DNA of 64,000 bases from CAWGGS01 sp046704745 (lineage in GTDB: Bacteria; Desulfobacterota; Desulfobulbia; Desulfobulbales; Desulfocapsaceae), in contig JBJKRL010000072.1 of assembly GCA_046704745.1 (NCBI GenBank), positions 1 to 64,000 of the forward strand, read 5' to 3'. Each line of letters begins with the position of its first letter. Positions within the stretch are counted from its first letter, which is position 1. Under the pieces are notes generated by a model that was not told the DNA's origin, did no database searches, and was given only the letters and a program-made list of their open reading frames with translations. Shown piece by piece: positions 23,573 through 32,488 of this stretch. The position numbers were made by a program, and so were the translations under genes.

Positions 23573-23615
23573 ATCGAACCTGACACCACCTGAACTGATG
23601 AGAAATCCGGGCTAG
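23573..23615. repeat. 42-bp dispersed repeat, copy 1
   Basis: Segment starting TCGAACCTGA and ending GATGAGAAATCCGGGCTAG; a copy with about six differences is at 36524-36565. Its last bases supply the stop codon (CTA on the plus strand) of hcp. Fragments in reverse orientation occur near 1456, 23173 and 23328. Confidence 0.7.
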
Positions 23616-25246
23616 CCGAGAATTGCCTGCAAATCTTCTTCCGGTGTTGCTGCAATGGGCTTGATGGCAAAATTTTCCACCAGTACATTCAAGACATTCG
23701 GCGTAATAAATGCCGGCAGCGTCGGTCCAAGACGGATATCCTTGATTCCGAGGCTGAGCAGGGTCAAAAGGATTACCACAGCCTTCTGTTCATACCAGGA
23801 CAGCACCAACGACAGCGGCAGATCGTTAACCCCGCAATTAAAGGCGTTGGCCAAAGCCACGGCAATCTGAATAGCCGAATAGGAATCGTTGCATTGTCCC
23901 ACATCGAGCAATCGGGGGATGCCGCCGATATCTCCAAGTTTTTTATCAAAGAAACGGAATTTTCCGCAGGCAAGAGTCAAAACGACACAATCGGAAGGTA
24001 CTTTCTCGACGAACTCGGTATAATAATTGCGTCCGGATTTGGCCCCGTCACAGCCTCCGACCAGAAAGAAGTGGCGGATTGCTTTTGCCTTTACAGCTTC
24101 GATGACCTTATCGGCAACGCCGAGGACCGCATTTCGGGCAAAACCGGTCAGGACCTCTCCATTGTCCGTATCCTCTGTAAACCCTTTCAGCGCCAAGGCC
24201 TTCTCGATTACTGGCGTGAAATCTTTGTCCCCACCAATGTGAGTTACGCCGGGCCAACCGACGAGACCGGTGGTAAAGACGTTATCTTTATAGGAATCTT
24301 TGGGTTTCTGTATGCAGTTGGTTGTAAATAGAATCGCTCCAGGGAAAACATCCATTTCCTTCTGCTGGTTCTGCCAGGCAGTACCGTAATGACCGTAAAA
24401 ATGTTCGTACTTTTTCAATTCCGGGTAGCCATGGCAGGGGAGCATTTCACCGTGGGTGTAGACATAAATTCCCTTTCCCTGCGTCTGTTGCAAAAGCATA
24501 TCCAGATCCTTGAGATCGTGGCCGGAGACCAGGATGGCTTTTCCTCTCTTCTGTCCCAAAGGAACGGAAGTCGGAACCGGATGACCGTAGGTATCGGTGT
24601 TGCCGGCGTCCAGCAGTTCCATGGCTTTGAGGTTGATCGTTCCACACTTTAAGACCAGGGCTACCAGATCGTTCAACCCCTGGTCCTTTCTGGTAAGTTG
24701 AGCCATTGCTTCATGGATGAAGGTATAGACTTCGTCATCCTCCTTGCCTAAAATCGCCGCATGGTCTGTGTAGGCTGCAAGACCTCGTAGACCATATACT
24801 GCTATTTGTTTTAACGATCTCAGGTCCTCGTTCTCATCAAGAGAAGTGATAAAATCCAGCTGTGCACCCTGTGCTTCAAGGCTTTCAATGCTGTCTGCCG
24901 GAGTGAAGGAGGCGGCGTCCGATTCAAATGTGACACTGCCACCTGCTGCCTTTACCTTTTCTTTCAAAGATTCTCGGAGCTTGACCGTCTTCTTGATCCA
25001 GTCTCCAAACCGGGCCGGGTCGAAATCAACATTGGTCAGACAGGCAAAAATTGCTTCAACGGTAAAGTGGTCGATTGCAGTATCTTTAACGCCGACCTTT
25101 CTCCCCTCCACCGCTACCAGAGACAGTCCCTGTAGGGCATATGTCAGAAGGTCCTGAAGATGGGCGACATCAGACTGCTTTCCGCATACACCGATTTTGG
25201 TGCAACCGATACCTTTGGCTGTCTGTTCACATTGATTACAAAACAT
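23612..25246 (-). CDS. hcp: Hybrid cluster protein (hydroxylamine/NO reductase)
   Basis: Cytosolic 544-residue class I hybrid cluster protein, which reduces nitric oxide (and hydroxylamine in vitro) to protect against nitrosative stress. The N-terminal cysteines MFCNQCEQTAKGIGCTKIGVC (C3, C6, C15, C21) have the class I spacing for the cubane cluster. The hybrid cluster ligands lie in HGEMLPCHGYPEL, LTLACGKFRF and LLDVGQCNDS. Length is normal for the class (about 545-555). CGAGGAGGATAAACC precedes the ATG. The HcpR/FNR-type promoter upstream and the Fe-S gene with the same promoter type at 21725 support a joint NO response. Confidence 0.96.
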   Translation of the reverse strand: MFCNQCEQTAKGIGCTKIGVCGKQSDVAHLQDLLTYALQGLSLVAVEGRKVGVKDTAIDHFTVEAIFACLTNVDFDPARFGDWIKKTVKLRESLKEKVKAAGGSVTFESDAASFTPADSIESLEAQGAQLDFITSLDENEDLRSLKQIAVYGLRGLAAYTDHAAILGKEDDEVYTFIHEAMAQLTRKDQGLNDLVALVLKCGTINLKAMELLDAGNTDTYGHPVPTSVPLGQKRGKAILVSGHDLKDLDMLLQQTQGKGIYVYTHGEMLPCHGYPELKKYEHFYGHYGTAWQNQQKEMDVFPGAILFTTNCIQKPKDSYKDNVFTTGLVGWPGVTHIGGDKDFTPVIEKALALKGFTEDTDNGEVLTGFARNAVLGVADKVIEAVKAKAIRHFFLVGGCDGAKSGRNYYTEFVEKVPSDCVVLTLACGKFRFFDKKLGDIGGIPRLLDVGQCNDSYSAIQIAVALANAFNCGVNDLPLSLVLSWYEQKAVVILLTLLSLGIKDIRLGPTLPAFITPNVLNVLVENFAIKPIAATPEEDLQAILG

Positions 25247-25350
25247 GGTTTATCCTCCTCGTAGCTGATTGGATATCCACGTGAGCGGATATCTTAAATG
25301 ATGGAAATGAGCATTGCTTAGACAACAATTCGTTCTTTTGATGCCTTGAC

Positions 25351-25391
25351 TATAAAATAAAGTGGAGGGGAAAATCCTTGATCCAGGTCAA
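25351..25391 (-). promoter_or_regulatory. HcpR/FNR-type site and -10, hcp
   Basis: TTGATCCAGGTCAA at 25378-25391 is the HcpR/FNR-type palindrome (one mismatch to TTGAC-N4-GTCAA). On the minus strand the hexamer TTTATA (25351-25356) lies with its centre 31 bp away, the same spacing as at the Fe-S gene. The leader to ATG 25246 is about 100 bases. Confidence 0.68.
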
Positions 25392-25452
25392 GAAATAATA
25401 CTTTTTCTAATTTTTCTAAAAGTACCTGAGCTACTGCAGTATAGAAACCACA

Positions 25453-26280
25453 CTAAAAATTCGAATTTACATGGGCTTGTAACAGCAGCATACTATTTTT
25501 CTCCTCTACAAAAGATGAGAGATTAAAATCGCCGTATTGTGCAGTAATAGTAAAACCTGCCTCCGTTATCATGCGGATCCAGGTCGAATGGTCAATGACC
25601 AGAAGATTCATGGAATGGGCAAGATCCTCGTTACGGTACTTTCTATTCATTGGACGGACACGATATCTTTCTTCAAGGAGAATGAGGTGTTCATCTGCAT
25701 AAGACTTGAGCGTTTCCTTGATGATTTTTCCACCTTGAGGTAAGTCGAAGATCTGGAACTGAAAGGTTTTTGCGTTTCCGCCGGCAATACCATCTTTTCG
25801 TGGGATGAAAATCTGCAGCAACAATAAAGCGTTTGCCTTTAGATGTTGCCGGATGCCTGCCAGTACCGGCTGAACGTGTGATATATCCTTAAGTAGATTT
25901 ATCGTATTGTAGGAGATGACTGCGGCATCAAAACGTTTTCCAAATGCCATAGCCTTCATATCCATACAGACATAGTTGATGTGAGGACTCTTGTGCAAAG
26001 AGGCTCCCGCAAGCATTTCAACAGAGATATCCATACCCACGACCTGCATTCCGTTTGCGGAAAATGCCCTGGACAACCGACCACTGCCGCATCCCACATC
26101 CAACACTGTCATACCAGGTTGAAAAGAGTTGAGGTAAAACCTGAGATCATCAGAGAAATCGGCCAGCTCAATATCATAGAATTCACGATATCTCTTTGGA
26201 CTTAGGGGGGCAAAAAACACCTCCGGTTCGATGGAGTAGTCGATGACCTTCTCGCTATCTTCAACAGAATCTTGTGGCAT
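25453..26280 (-). CDS. Class I SAM-dependent methyltransferase
   Basis: 275-residue methyltransferase from ATG 26280. Motif I is VLDVGCGSGRLSRAFSANGMQVVGMDISVEML (about 58-90), and FDAAVISYNTINLL is motif IV, typical of Methyltransf_25/UbiE-like enzymes. An N-terminal extension starting MPQDSVEDSEKVIDYS precedes it. A longer upstream frame exists, but it is hydrophobic and unlike the family, so the shorter start is used; no good ribosome site supports either. Substrate unknown, no operon partner. Confidence 0.8.
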   Translation of the reverse strand: MPQDSVEDSEKVIDYSIEPEVFFAPLSPKRYREFYDIELADFSDDLRFYLNSFQPGMTVLDVGCGSGRLSRAFSANGMQVVGMDISVEMLAGASLHKSPHINYVCMDMKAMAFGKRFDAAVISYNTINLLKDISHVQPVLAGIRQHLKANALLLLQIFIPRKDGIAGGNAKTFQFQIFDLPQGGKIIKETLKSYADEHLILLEERYRVRPMNRKYRNEDLAHSMNLLVIDHSTWIRMITEAGFTITAQYGDFNLSSFVEEKNSMLLLQAHVNSNF

Positions 26281-26595
26281 AGTGAAAAAGAAAAAAACCA
26301 GCGTAACTTGGCAATTTGAGGAAGTAAGAGATGAGGCAAACAGGAAGCCGTGACAACTGTATGGCCAAAAAATTACATTACCATTGTACGTATCCACTGC
26401 TGGAAAAACAAGGAAATTTCCTGTCACTGTGAAATGATATTATCTTGAGAAAACATATAATATCATATATTCTTAGAAAGATCGCGTCGACTAACAACAT
26501 TAGGTGCTACTACATCCAAGGAGTTTATCCTTCAGATCTCCAGTGTTCGTTTCCGGCATCATCCTGGGAATCGGCTGGAGGGGTCAAGGTTGCCT
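26281..26595. other. Divergent promoter region
   Basis: Separates the methyltransferase from the sensor kinase. It contains an AT-rich inverted repeat (26434-26466) and A+T-rich -10-like stretches around 26455-26475, but no defined promoter pair. No gene seen. Confidence 0.4.
26434..26466. promoter_or_regulatory. 10-bp inverted repeat, operator candidate
   Basis: ATGATATTAT (26434-26443) and ATAATATCAT (26457-26466) are perfect inverted copies with a 13-base spacer in the region between two divergent genes, about 130 bases before the sensor kinase start. Confidence 0.45.
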
Positions 26596-28035
26596 ATGAA
26601 ATTTCTTCCCAAGACCATTCGATCCCAGATAATGATGGCTTTTTCGGGATGTTTCATCTTTATGGCGGTTATGATAGCCGTTAATTACCATAATTTCAGT
26701 AGATTATCCAGGTCAATGTGGTTCTTTGAACTGGCAGGAGAACTCAACAGCACGATTCTCGAGATGAGACGGTATGAAAAAAATTATTTTATGTATAGCC
26801 AAGAGTTTAACTTCGAAGAAAACGTGACCTTTACCAACAGGTTGGCCATGACTTTAAAACGGGAGAAGGAAAGTCTGGTTTCGGCTATAGGCAAAGAGAA
26901 TTACGATCATTTTGTCACAGATGTAGAAAACTACGGTTCGTTGATGATGCAGCTGCATCGGAAAGAATGTGATGCCAAAGAATGCGGAGATCTTCAAGCG
27001 TTGATTCGGGGAGCGGGGCAGAATCTTCTGTCCCTGGGAGATCAGTTTGTTGTTGCGGAAAAAAGAGATGCTGACAGACTGCTCAAGCAGATGATTCCCC
27101 TGCCGCTGATAAGCCTTCTGATCCTTTTGATCTTGTTGGTCTTCGTGATTTTTATGATTGCCGAATACGTGATCAGACCTCTTGCCCGGATTACCCGTGA
27201 ATCAGAGGCGGTGGCGCAAGGAGCCTTCCAGCGGATCACTCCTTACGGTGAGTCCGGAAACGAGATCAATTCCCTTATTGCTTCTCTGAACAGAATGATG
27301 ACCGAGTTGGAGAAAAGACAGGAACAGTTGATTCAATCGAGAAAAATCGCCTCCATAGGAACCTTGACTGCCGGCATCGCGCATGAAATCAACAATCCGG
27401 TCAATAATATCTCATTGATTCTGGAGTCCTTGATCGAAGATGGAGAGACCATGACACCGGAGGAGAGAAACAGCACCTATCGGGAAGCTTTGGAGCAGGC
27501 GGACAGGACCAGCGAGATAGTCAAGAATCTTCTTGAATTCTCCCGGGTGAGTAAACCGGTCCTGGGTGCTGTGGATATCGTCACCGTTGTCGACAAGACC
27601 GCCAGCCTTCTCAATAATGAGATGAATCTTCATAAGGTAAAGTTTTCCCGCGAGATTCAGGAGGTTCAACCCGATATCTATTTTGACAAGGGTGGCCTGC
27701 AGCAGGTCTTGTTGAACCTCTTTTTAAACAGCATCCATGCAATGTCCGGCGGAGGAGAACTACGGGTGGTAATTGGAACATCCGAGATGAAAAACGAGAG
27801 CCGTATAGATATCATCGATAACGGTCCGGGAATTGCTCCTGAACATATCGACCAGATCTTCGATCCGTTCTTTACCACAAAAAAGGAGGGGATCGGCACG
27901 GGGCTCGGGCTTTCGGTAAGTTATAACATCATCAAGAAAAACGGTGGACGGATGAAGGTGGAAAGCACACCTGGCCAGGGAGCGTGTTTTAGCCTGTATC
28001 TTCCCAGGACGAAAAATGTAATCATTGAAGGATGA
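26596..28035 (+). CDS. NtrB-like membrane sensor histidine kinase
   Basis: Inner-membrane sensor kinase, 479 residues from ATG 26596 (a TTG two codons earlier is also served by GGAGGGG). A first helix (about 9-30), an all-helical periplasmic sensor and a second helix (about 172-195) lead into HAMP, then HisKA with GIAHEINNPVNN (phospho-acceptor H263) and HATPase_c with N, G1 and G2 boxes (NLFLNSIHAM, DNGPGI, GTGLGLS). It is followed four bases later by the sigma-54 response regulator, its cognate partner by position. The signal is unknown; the sensor is periplasmic and so differs from the cytosolic H2 sensor downstream. Confidence 0.92.
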   Translation: MKFLPKTIRSQIMMAFSGCFIFMAVMIAVNYHNFSRLSRSMWFFELAGELNSTILEMRRYEKNYFMYSQEFNFEENVTFTNRLAMTLKREKESLVSAIGKENYDHFVTDVENYGSLMMQLHRKECDAKECGDLQALIRGAGQNLLSLGDQFVVAEKRDADRLLKQMIPLPLISLLILLILLVFVIFMIAEYVIRPLARITRESEAVAQGAFQRITPYGESGNEINSLIASLNRMMTELEKRQEQLIQSRKIASIGTLTAGIAHEINNPVNNISLILESLIEDGETMTPEERNSTYREALEQADRTSEIVKNLLEFSRVSKPVLGAVDIVTVVDKTASLLNNEMNLHKVKFSREIQEVQPDIYFDKGGLQQVLLNLFLNSIHAMSGGGELRVVIGTSEMKNESRIDIIDNGPGIAPEHIDQIFDPFFTTKKEGIGTGLGLSVSYNIIKKNGGRMKVESTPGQGACFSLYLPRTKNVIIEG

Positions 28036-28039
28036 AATT

Positions 28040-29386
28040 ATGGATCGTTTTCGCATAGCCATTGTAGATGACGAGCCTGTCGTCTGCCGCGAGGTGAAAC
28101 GGTGCCTATCCAAGGAACCTTATGCCATTGAGACCTTTGGTGACGGTGAGTCGGCACTGCGCAGAATGGAGGACTACTGCTTTGATCTGGTTCTCTGTGA
28201 TCTCAATCTCCCCGGGCTGAACGGATTGGATGTCTTGAAATTTGTCCGCAAACGCCACCCACAAAGTGAAGTCATCCTTATAACCGCGTACAGCTCGGTG
28301 GATACTGCCATCGATGCCATTCGTTCCGGTGCCTTTCATTATGTTACAAAGCCGATCAAATTTGCCGAGCTCCGGGTTCTGGTAAAACGTGCGCTGGACA
28401 AGGTCCACCTTGTACGCGAGAAAGATGCTCTCAAACAGGCACTGTTCTCCCAGAAGCGTCCGGCCGAGATCATCGGTAACAGCAAGAGCATGCTCGAAGT
28501 TTTCCAATTGATCGACAAGGTCGGGCCCTTGGACTGCAATGTGCTGATCCATGGGGAAAGCGGGACTGGTAAGGAAATGGTGGCTCAGGCATTGCATCAA
28601 CGAAGTCCCCGCCGGGACAATCCTTTTGTCTCGTTTAATTGCGGCGGCTTCTCCGAGGAATTGATCACCAACGAGCTTTTTGGTCACGAGAAGGGTGCCT
28701 ATACAGGTGCGAATGAGATGAAAATCGGTCTTTTGGAAGCGGCGAACAAAGGGACGATTTTTCTCGATGAGATCAGTGAGATGCCGCTGACCATGCAGGT
28801 GAAGCTCCTGCGCTTTGTTGAAGAACGTTTTTTATTACGGGTCGGAGGGATCAAACAAATCCCGGTGGATGTGCGTCTGGTTGCTGCCAGCAATCAGGAT
28901 TTGAAAACACTGGCCAAATCCGGTTCATTTAGAGAAGATCTTTTCTACCGGCTTAATGTAGTTGTGATCAACCTCCCACCTCTCCGGACCAGACCCGAGG
29001 ATATCCCCTTGCTTATCCGTCATTTTCTTGCTAAATACAGCCGAACCTTCGGTAAAGAGGTTATCCGTGTCTCTTCGGAGGTTCTGGATATCCTGACCCA
29101 TTATCCCTTCCCGGGAAATGTCCGGGAACTAGAGAATATCATTGAACGGGCAGTGGCCCTTTCCGATGAAACCGAGATCTGTGCAGATGATCTCCCCTCC
29201 GATCTCAGAGAACTCTCTATAAGTACCATCGACACCCAATCCTGGGTCTCTCTTGATGAAAAAGAGAAACAGTATATTCAGGAGGTTCTGGCAAAAACCA
29301 ACTACCGGAAAAATCTTGCAGCCGACATCCTCGGTCTACCGAGAACCTCCTTCTGGCGGAAATTGAAACGCTACGGCCTGGAATAG
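28040..29386 (+). CDS. NtrC-family sigma-54 response regulator
   Basis: 448-residue activator of sigma-54 RNA polymerase. REC domain (1-120) with acidic pocket D10/D11 and phospho-acceptor D54; AAA+ domain with Walker A GESGTGKE (about 172-179) and GAYTGA (about 219-224), the sigma-54 contact loop with the common Phe-to-Tyr change; R-finger region near SNQDLKTLAKSGSFREDLFYRL; and a Fis-type HTH (NYRKNLAADILGLPRTSFWRKLKRYG) at the C terminus. ATG 28040 follows GAAGGAT. Its neighbours make it the best candidate to act on the sigma-54-like promoter at 36790; this is inferred. Confidence 0.93.
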   Translation: MDRFRIAIVDDEPVVCREVKRCLSKEPYAIETFGDGESALRRMEDYCFDLVLCDLNLPGLNGLDVLKFVRKRHPQSEVILITAYSSVDTAIDAIRSGAFHYVTKPIKFAELRVLVKRALDKVHLVREKDALKQALFSQKRPAEIIGNSKSMLEVFQLIDKVGPLDCNVLIHGESGTGKEMVAQALHQRSPRRDNPFVSFNCGGFSEELITNELFGHEKGAYTGANEMKIGLLEAANKGTIFLDEISEMPLTMQVKLLRFVEERFLLRVGGIKQIPVDVRLVAASNQDLKTLAKSGSFREDLFYRLNVVVINLPPLRTRPEDIPLLIRHFLAKYSRTFGKEVIRVSSEVLDILTHYPFPGNVRELENIIERAVALSDETEICADDLPSDLRELSISTIDTQSWVSLDEKEKQYIQEVLAKTNYRKNLAADILGLPRTSFWRKLKRYGLE

Positions 29387-29540
29387 TTTCCGTCCCCTCC
29401 TTTTGCGCTAGGTCCATTAAAAAGACCAAAATATCAAGACGAATATTGACATTACATAGTTCATTCGTGATACTGTTCTTTTACGAAAAGAAAAAGCAAG
29501 TGATTAAAGCGAATAGGAATTATCCTTCGAGGAAGCCGAG
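29387..29540. other. Short spacer upstream of hydrogenase genes
   Basis: Holds a small GGTC/GACC hairpin near 29411-29427 and the sigma-70-type promoter at 29446-29474; no other feature seen. Confidence 0.5.
29446..29474 (+). promoter_or_regulatory. Candidate sigma-70 promoter, hydrogenase operon
   Basis: TTGACA (29446-29451), 17-base spacer, GATACT (29469-29474; four of six to TATAAT). The predicted start near 29481 leaves about 60 bases to ATG 29541. Confidence 0.5.
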
Positions 29541-30485
29541 ATGGTACAAGAAAAAACTGTATATTGGCTGCAGGGAGGCGGCTGCGGCGGAGATACGTTC
29601 TCTTTTTTAAGCAGTGAGTTTCCAAATGCCATAGAACTCTTTCACAGCCTGAATCTCAGACTGCTGTGGCATCCATCGCTCTCCAATATATCTGCGGATG
29701 CCCATGAACAGCAATTGCGTGAGATTCTGTCGGGAGAACTGGTCCTTGATATCCTGCTGGTTGAGGGATCGGTAGTTTGCGGACCGGCTGGCACAGGTAT
29801 GTTTCATACCAGAGGTGGACAATCAAAAAAAGAACTTTTGTATGGCCTCGCCTCGCAGGCGAACGTGGTTATGGCCGTCGGGACCTGCGCCAGCTATGGC
29901 GGATTCGGATCCGATGATATTATCGAGGCAAAAGGATTGCAGTTTGCCAAAAAAGAACATGGCGGTTTTCTGGGTAAGGATTTTGTCGCCAAGTCCGGTC
30001 AACCGGTCATCAATCTTGCGGGTTGCCCATGTCATCATGATGTCGTTGCGGGAGCAATCATTGCTGCCGCCAATGGTGTGGTCCTTGAGTTGGATAAATA
30101 TCAACGACCTCTCGAATGGTATGGAACCACGGTGCATCAGGGGTGTACGCGAAACGAATATCATGAATACCGTGTGGAGGAGTCGGATTTCGGCGAGATG
30201 GGATGTCTTTTCTTTCATATGGGTTGTGCCGGGCCGTTGGTTCCGGGGCCTTGCAATAAATCGCTTTGGAATCAACAGTCGTCGAAGACAAGGGTCGGGG
30301 TTCCGTGTTTTGGTTGTACTGATCCGGAATTTCCACGATCAACACCTTTTTTCCAAACCCCGAATATCGAAGGGATCCCGCTCTCTTTGCCAATGGGAGT
30401 CAACCGTGCCCATTATATGGTGTATAAAGGTATGGCGGCAGCAGCAGCGCCTGAGCATCTAAAGAACAGAAAATCAAGAGTATAG
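29541..30485 (+). CDS. [NiFe] hydrogenase small subunit, sensory type
   Basis: 314-residue electron-transfer subunit. No Tat signal precedes the first strand (VYWLQGGGCGG), so the enzyme is cytosolic like H2-sensing and other group 2 hydrogenases. Proximal-cluster ligands are C15, with D18 in place of the second N-terminal cysteine, then GTCASYGG and AGCPCHHD; medial and distal clusters have the HQGCTRNEYHEY and MGCLFFHMGCAGP segments, CNKSLWN and CFGCTDPEFP. Context (large subunit, protease, hybrid histidine kinase) fits HydDB group 2c, histidine-kinase-linked H2 sensors. The group call comes from gene order and lack of signal peptide, not from phylogeny. Confidence 0.92.
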   Translation: MVQEKTVYWLQGGGCGGDTFSFLSSEFPNAIELFHSLNLRLLWHPSLSNISADAHEQQLREILSGELVLDILLVEGSVVCGPAGTGMFHTRGGQSKKELLYGLASQANVVMAVGTCASYGGFGSDDIIEAKGLQFAKKEHGGFLGKDFVAKSGQPVINLAGCPCHHDVVAGAIIAAANGVVLELDKYQRPLEWYGTTVHQGCTRNEYHEYRVEESDFGEMGCLFFHMGCAGPLVPGPCNKSLWNQQSSKTRVGVPCFGCTDPEFPRSTPFFQTPNIEGIPLSLPMGVNRAHYMVYKGMAAAAAPEHLKNRKSRV

Positions 30486-30506
30486 GCAAACGAAGAAAGG
30501 GTCAGT

Positions 30507-32027
30507 ATGGTAGAGACATCCAAGGGAATCGCCATCCCGCTGAATAGAGTTGAAGGTGATCTGGAAATCAGGATTGAAGTGGAAGACGGCATCGTTGTCG
30601 AGGCCTGGAGCACAGGTACAATGTTTCGTGGTTTCGAAGAGATGATGCGGGGGCGTGGGTCCCTTGACGGCCTTGTGGTTACTCCACGGATCTGCGGTAT
30701 CTGCAGTCTTACCCATCTCACGGCGGCGGTGGAAGCGCTGGATGCGATAGCCGGGGTCACACCTCCGGACAATGCGCTGCGTTTGCGTAACCTTGCGCTT
30801 ATGGCGGAGACGCTGCAGAGCGACATTCGCCAGGCCATCCTCATGTTTATGGTCGACTTTGCCAATAGGGAGGCATATGGTGAGCATCCTCTGTTCGTCG
30901 ATGCCTGGGCTCGATACGCCCCTCTGGAGGGAAGAGCTGCAATCGAGGTAATTCGCGAAAGTAAATATCTGATGCAGGTCGTGGGGATCATCGGTGGTCA
31001 ATGGCCTCATACCTCCTTTATGGTTCCCGGCGGTGTTACTTCAATACCTGATATTTCAAAGATTCTGCAGTGTCGGACAATTGTCGAGCGTTTTCGCTCC
31101 TGGTATGAACGCACCATACTCGGGTGTTCGATAGAAAGATGGCGTGAAGTACAAGGTATCGACGATCTTGACGCCTGGCTGACTGAAAAAACATCACACC
31201 AGGAGAGCGAGGTGGGTTTTTTTACTCGTTTTTCGCATGCGACAAAACTCTCCACCCTGGGAAAAGGACCAGACCGCTTTCTTTCTTACGGTGGTTTCCC
31301 TTTGCCCCGGAAGACATCCATCCAAAGTGATGGAGATACATTGATACCGTCAGGCTGGGCTGTCGATACTGCGGTTTTTCCCTTTGAGCAGGCCAAGATT
31401 ACCGAAGATGTATCGCATTCCTGGTTTGAACAGGAAAACGGTCCTCTGCATCCGTATGAAGGCAAGACCAAACCCTATGCATCCGGGCAGAGCGGTCAAC
31501 TCTACTCTTGGGTGAAGGCGCCCCGTTATGATGGAGAGGCCGCGGAAACAGGGCCGCTTGCCGAGGCAGTGGTCGGAGGCAATCCACTCTTTAAAGAGAT
31601 GGTGGGCAGGGATGGGGCCAATGCTTTTTCCCGCGAGCTGGCCCGCTTGGTTCGTCCCGCCTTTTTGCTCGATTCTATGAAAATATTACTTGATGAACTG
31701 CAAGAGAGAAGAGACGAGAGCTTTTATACCCCGGTGAAGGGCATTCCCGACGGCCAAGGCGCAGGGCTGATCCAGGCTGCCCGCGGTGCCTTGGGGCATT
31801 GGGTAAGGGTCGAAGATGAAAAGATCACCCACTATCAGGTCGTAACGCCCACGGCCTGGAACGGTTCTCCCAGAGACGCACGAGGCGTTCGCGGAGCGTG
31901 GGAAGAGGCCTTAATTGGAACCCCGATCAAGGACATCGGAAATCCGGTGGAGGCCGGACATGTTATACGCTCCTTTGATCCCTGTCTTGTCTGTGCGGTT
32001 CATTGCCACGTAAAGGGAAAAAAGTAA
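30507..32027 (+). CDS. [NiFe] hydrogenase large subunit, sensory type
   Basis: 506-residue catalytic subunit. The nickel ligands are in RICGIC (C63, C66) and DPCLVCAVH (C493, C496, H499); both CxxC pairs are intact, so the NiFe site should form. Only seven residues (CHVKGKK) follow the histidine where the maturation protease would cut; energy-converting enzymes have longer tails and many regulatory ones have none. The gene starts 22 bases after the small subunit and lies 18 bases before the protease gene, whose product may process this tail. Predicted to bind H2 in the cytosol and signal to the hybrid kinase. Confidence 0.93.
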   Translation: MVETSKGIAIPLNRVEGDLEIRIEVEDGIVVEAWSTGTMFRGFEEMMRGRGSLDGLVVTPRICGICSLTHLTAAVEALDAIAGVTPPDNALRLRNLALMAETLQSDIRQAILMFMVDFANREAYGEHPLFVDAWARYAPLEGRAAIEVIRESKYLMQVVGIIGGQWPHTSFMVPGGVTSIPDISKILQCRTIVERFRSWYERTILGCSIERWREVQGIDDLDAWLTEKTSHQESEVGFFTRFSHATKLSTLGKGPDRFLSYGGFPLPRKTSIQSDGDTLIPSGWAVDTAVFPFEQAKITEDVSHSWFEQENGPLHPYEGKTKPYASGQSGQLYSWVKAPRYDGEAAETGPLAEAVVGGNPLFKEMVGRDGANAFSRELARLVRPAFLLDSMKILLDELQERRDESFYTPVKGIPDGQGAGLIQAARGALGHWVRVEDEKITHYQVVTPTAWNGSPRDARGVRGAWEEALIGTPIKDIGNPVEAGHVIRSFDPCLVCAVHCHVKGKK

Positions 32028-32044
32028 TAAAATCCTGGTCGATC

Positions 32045-32488
32045 ATGAGGGGATATATCATCTGCATAGGGAATCGCTTTGTCGAAGATGATGCGGTCGG
32101 TCCGGCTGTTTACGATCGGCTGCAGCAGAGATGTCCCCTGCCTGAACAGATTGAGGTCATAGACGGCGGGCTCATGAGCTTGAATCTCTTACCTCTTTTG
32201 GAGAGGGGTGGCAGGGTGGTGTTTGTCGACGCCGTAAGCGGATTCGGAAGGCCGGAAGGGATTGTTCTGCTTGACTGGCAGCAGATACTCGATGATGTTG
32301 CTGTCACGGATTTTGATCATAGCGCCGGATTGGCCTATCTGCTAACGGTTCTGCCCCGGGTCTGTGATGGAAAAATGCCGGAGGAGATAATCCTTGTCGG
32401 ACTGGAGGGGACATCTCCTCAATTGGTTGAACGGGCTGCCGATATCAGTCTTGAGGTGGCCATTCATGGTTTGAAGGACAGGGGTTGA
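32045..32488 (+). CDS. Hydrogenase maturation protease
   Basis: 147-residue HycI/HyaD-family endopeptidase that removes the C-terminal peptide of the large subunit after nickel insertion. IGNRFVEDDAVGPAVY has the Ni-sensing acidic residue of the GNxxxxDD motif, DGGLMSLNLL and VDAVSG carry the second acidic site, DFDHSAGLAYLL the histidine, and ILVGLEG closes the fold. ATG 32045 is preferred as it opens the core strand. Its stop overlaps the next start (TGATG). Its presence next to a seven-residue tail suggests that this sensory enzyme is still processed, unlike classical HoxC. Confidence 0.88.
   Translation: MRGYIICIGNRFVEDDAVGPAVYDRLQQRCPLPEQIEVIDGGLMSLNLLPLLERGGRVVFVDAVSGFGRPEGIVLLDWQQILDDVAVTDFDHSAGLAYLLTVLPRVCDGKMPEEIILVGLEGTSPQLVERAADISLEVAIHGLKDRG

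Larger units (their letters stand above)
22475..23611. other. Repeat-rich intergenic region between Fe-S gene and hcp
   Basis: 1.1 kb without a gene. It carries the regulatory site of the Fe-S gene (22594-22634), two full copies of a miniature inverted-repeat element (22843-23000 and 23389-23548), the second copy of the 21.6-kb repeat (about 23025-23165), and a 42-bp repeat running into the hcp stop codon (about 23573-23615) that recurs at 36524-36565. Any short frames here lie inside repeats and have no ribosome sites. Confidence 0.7.
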
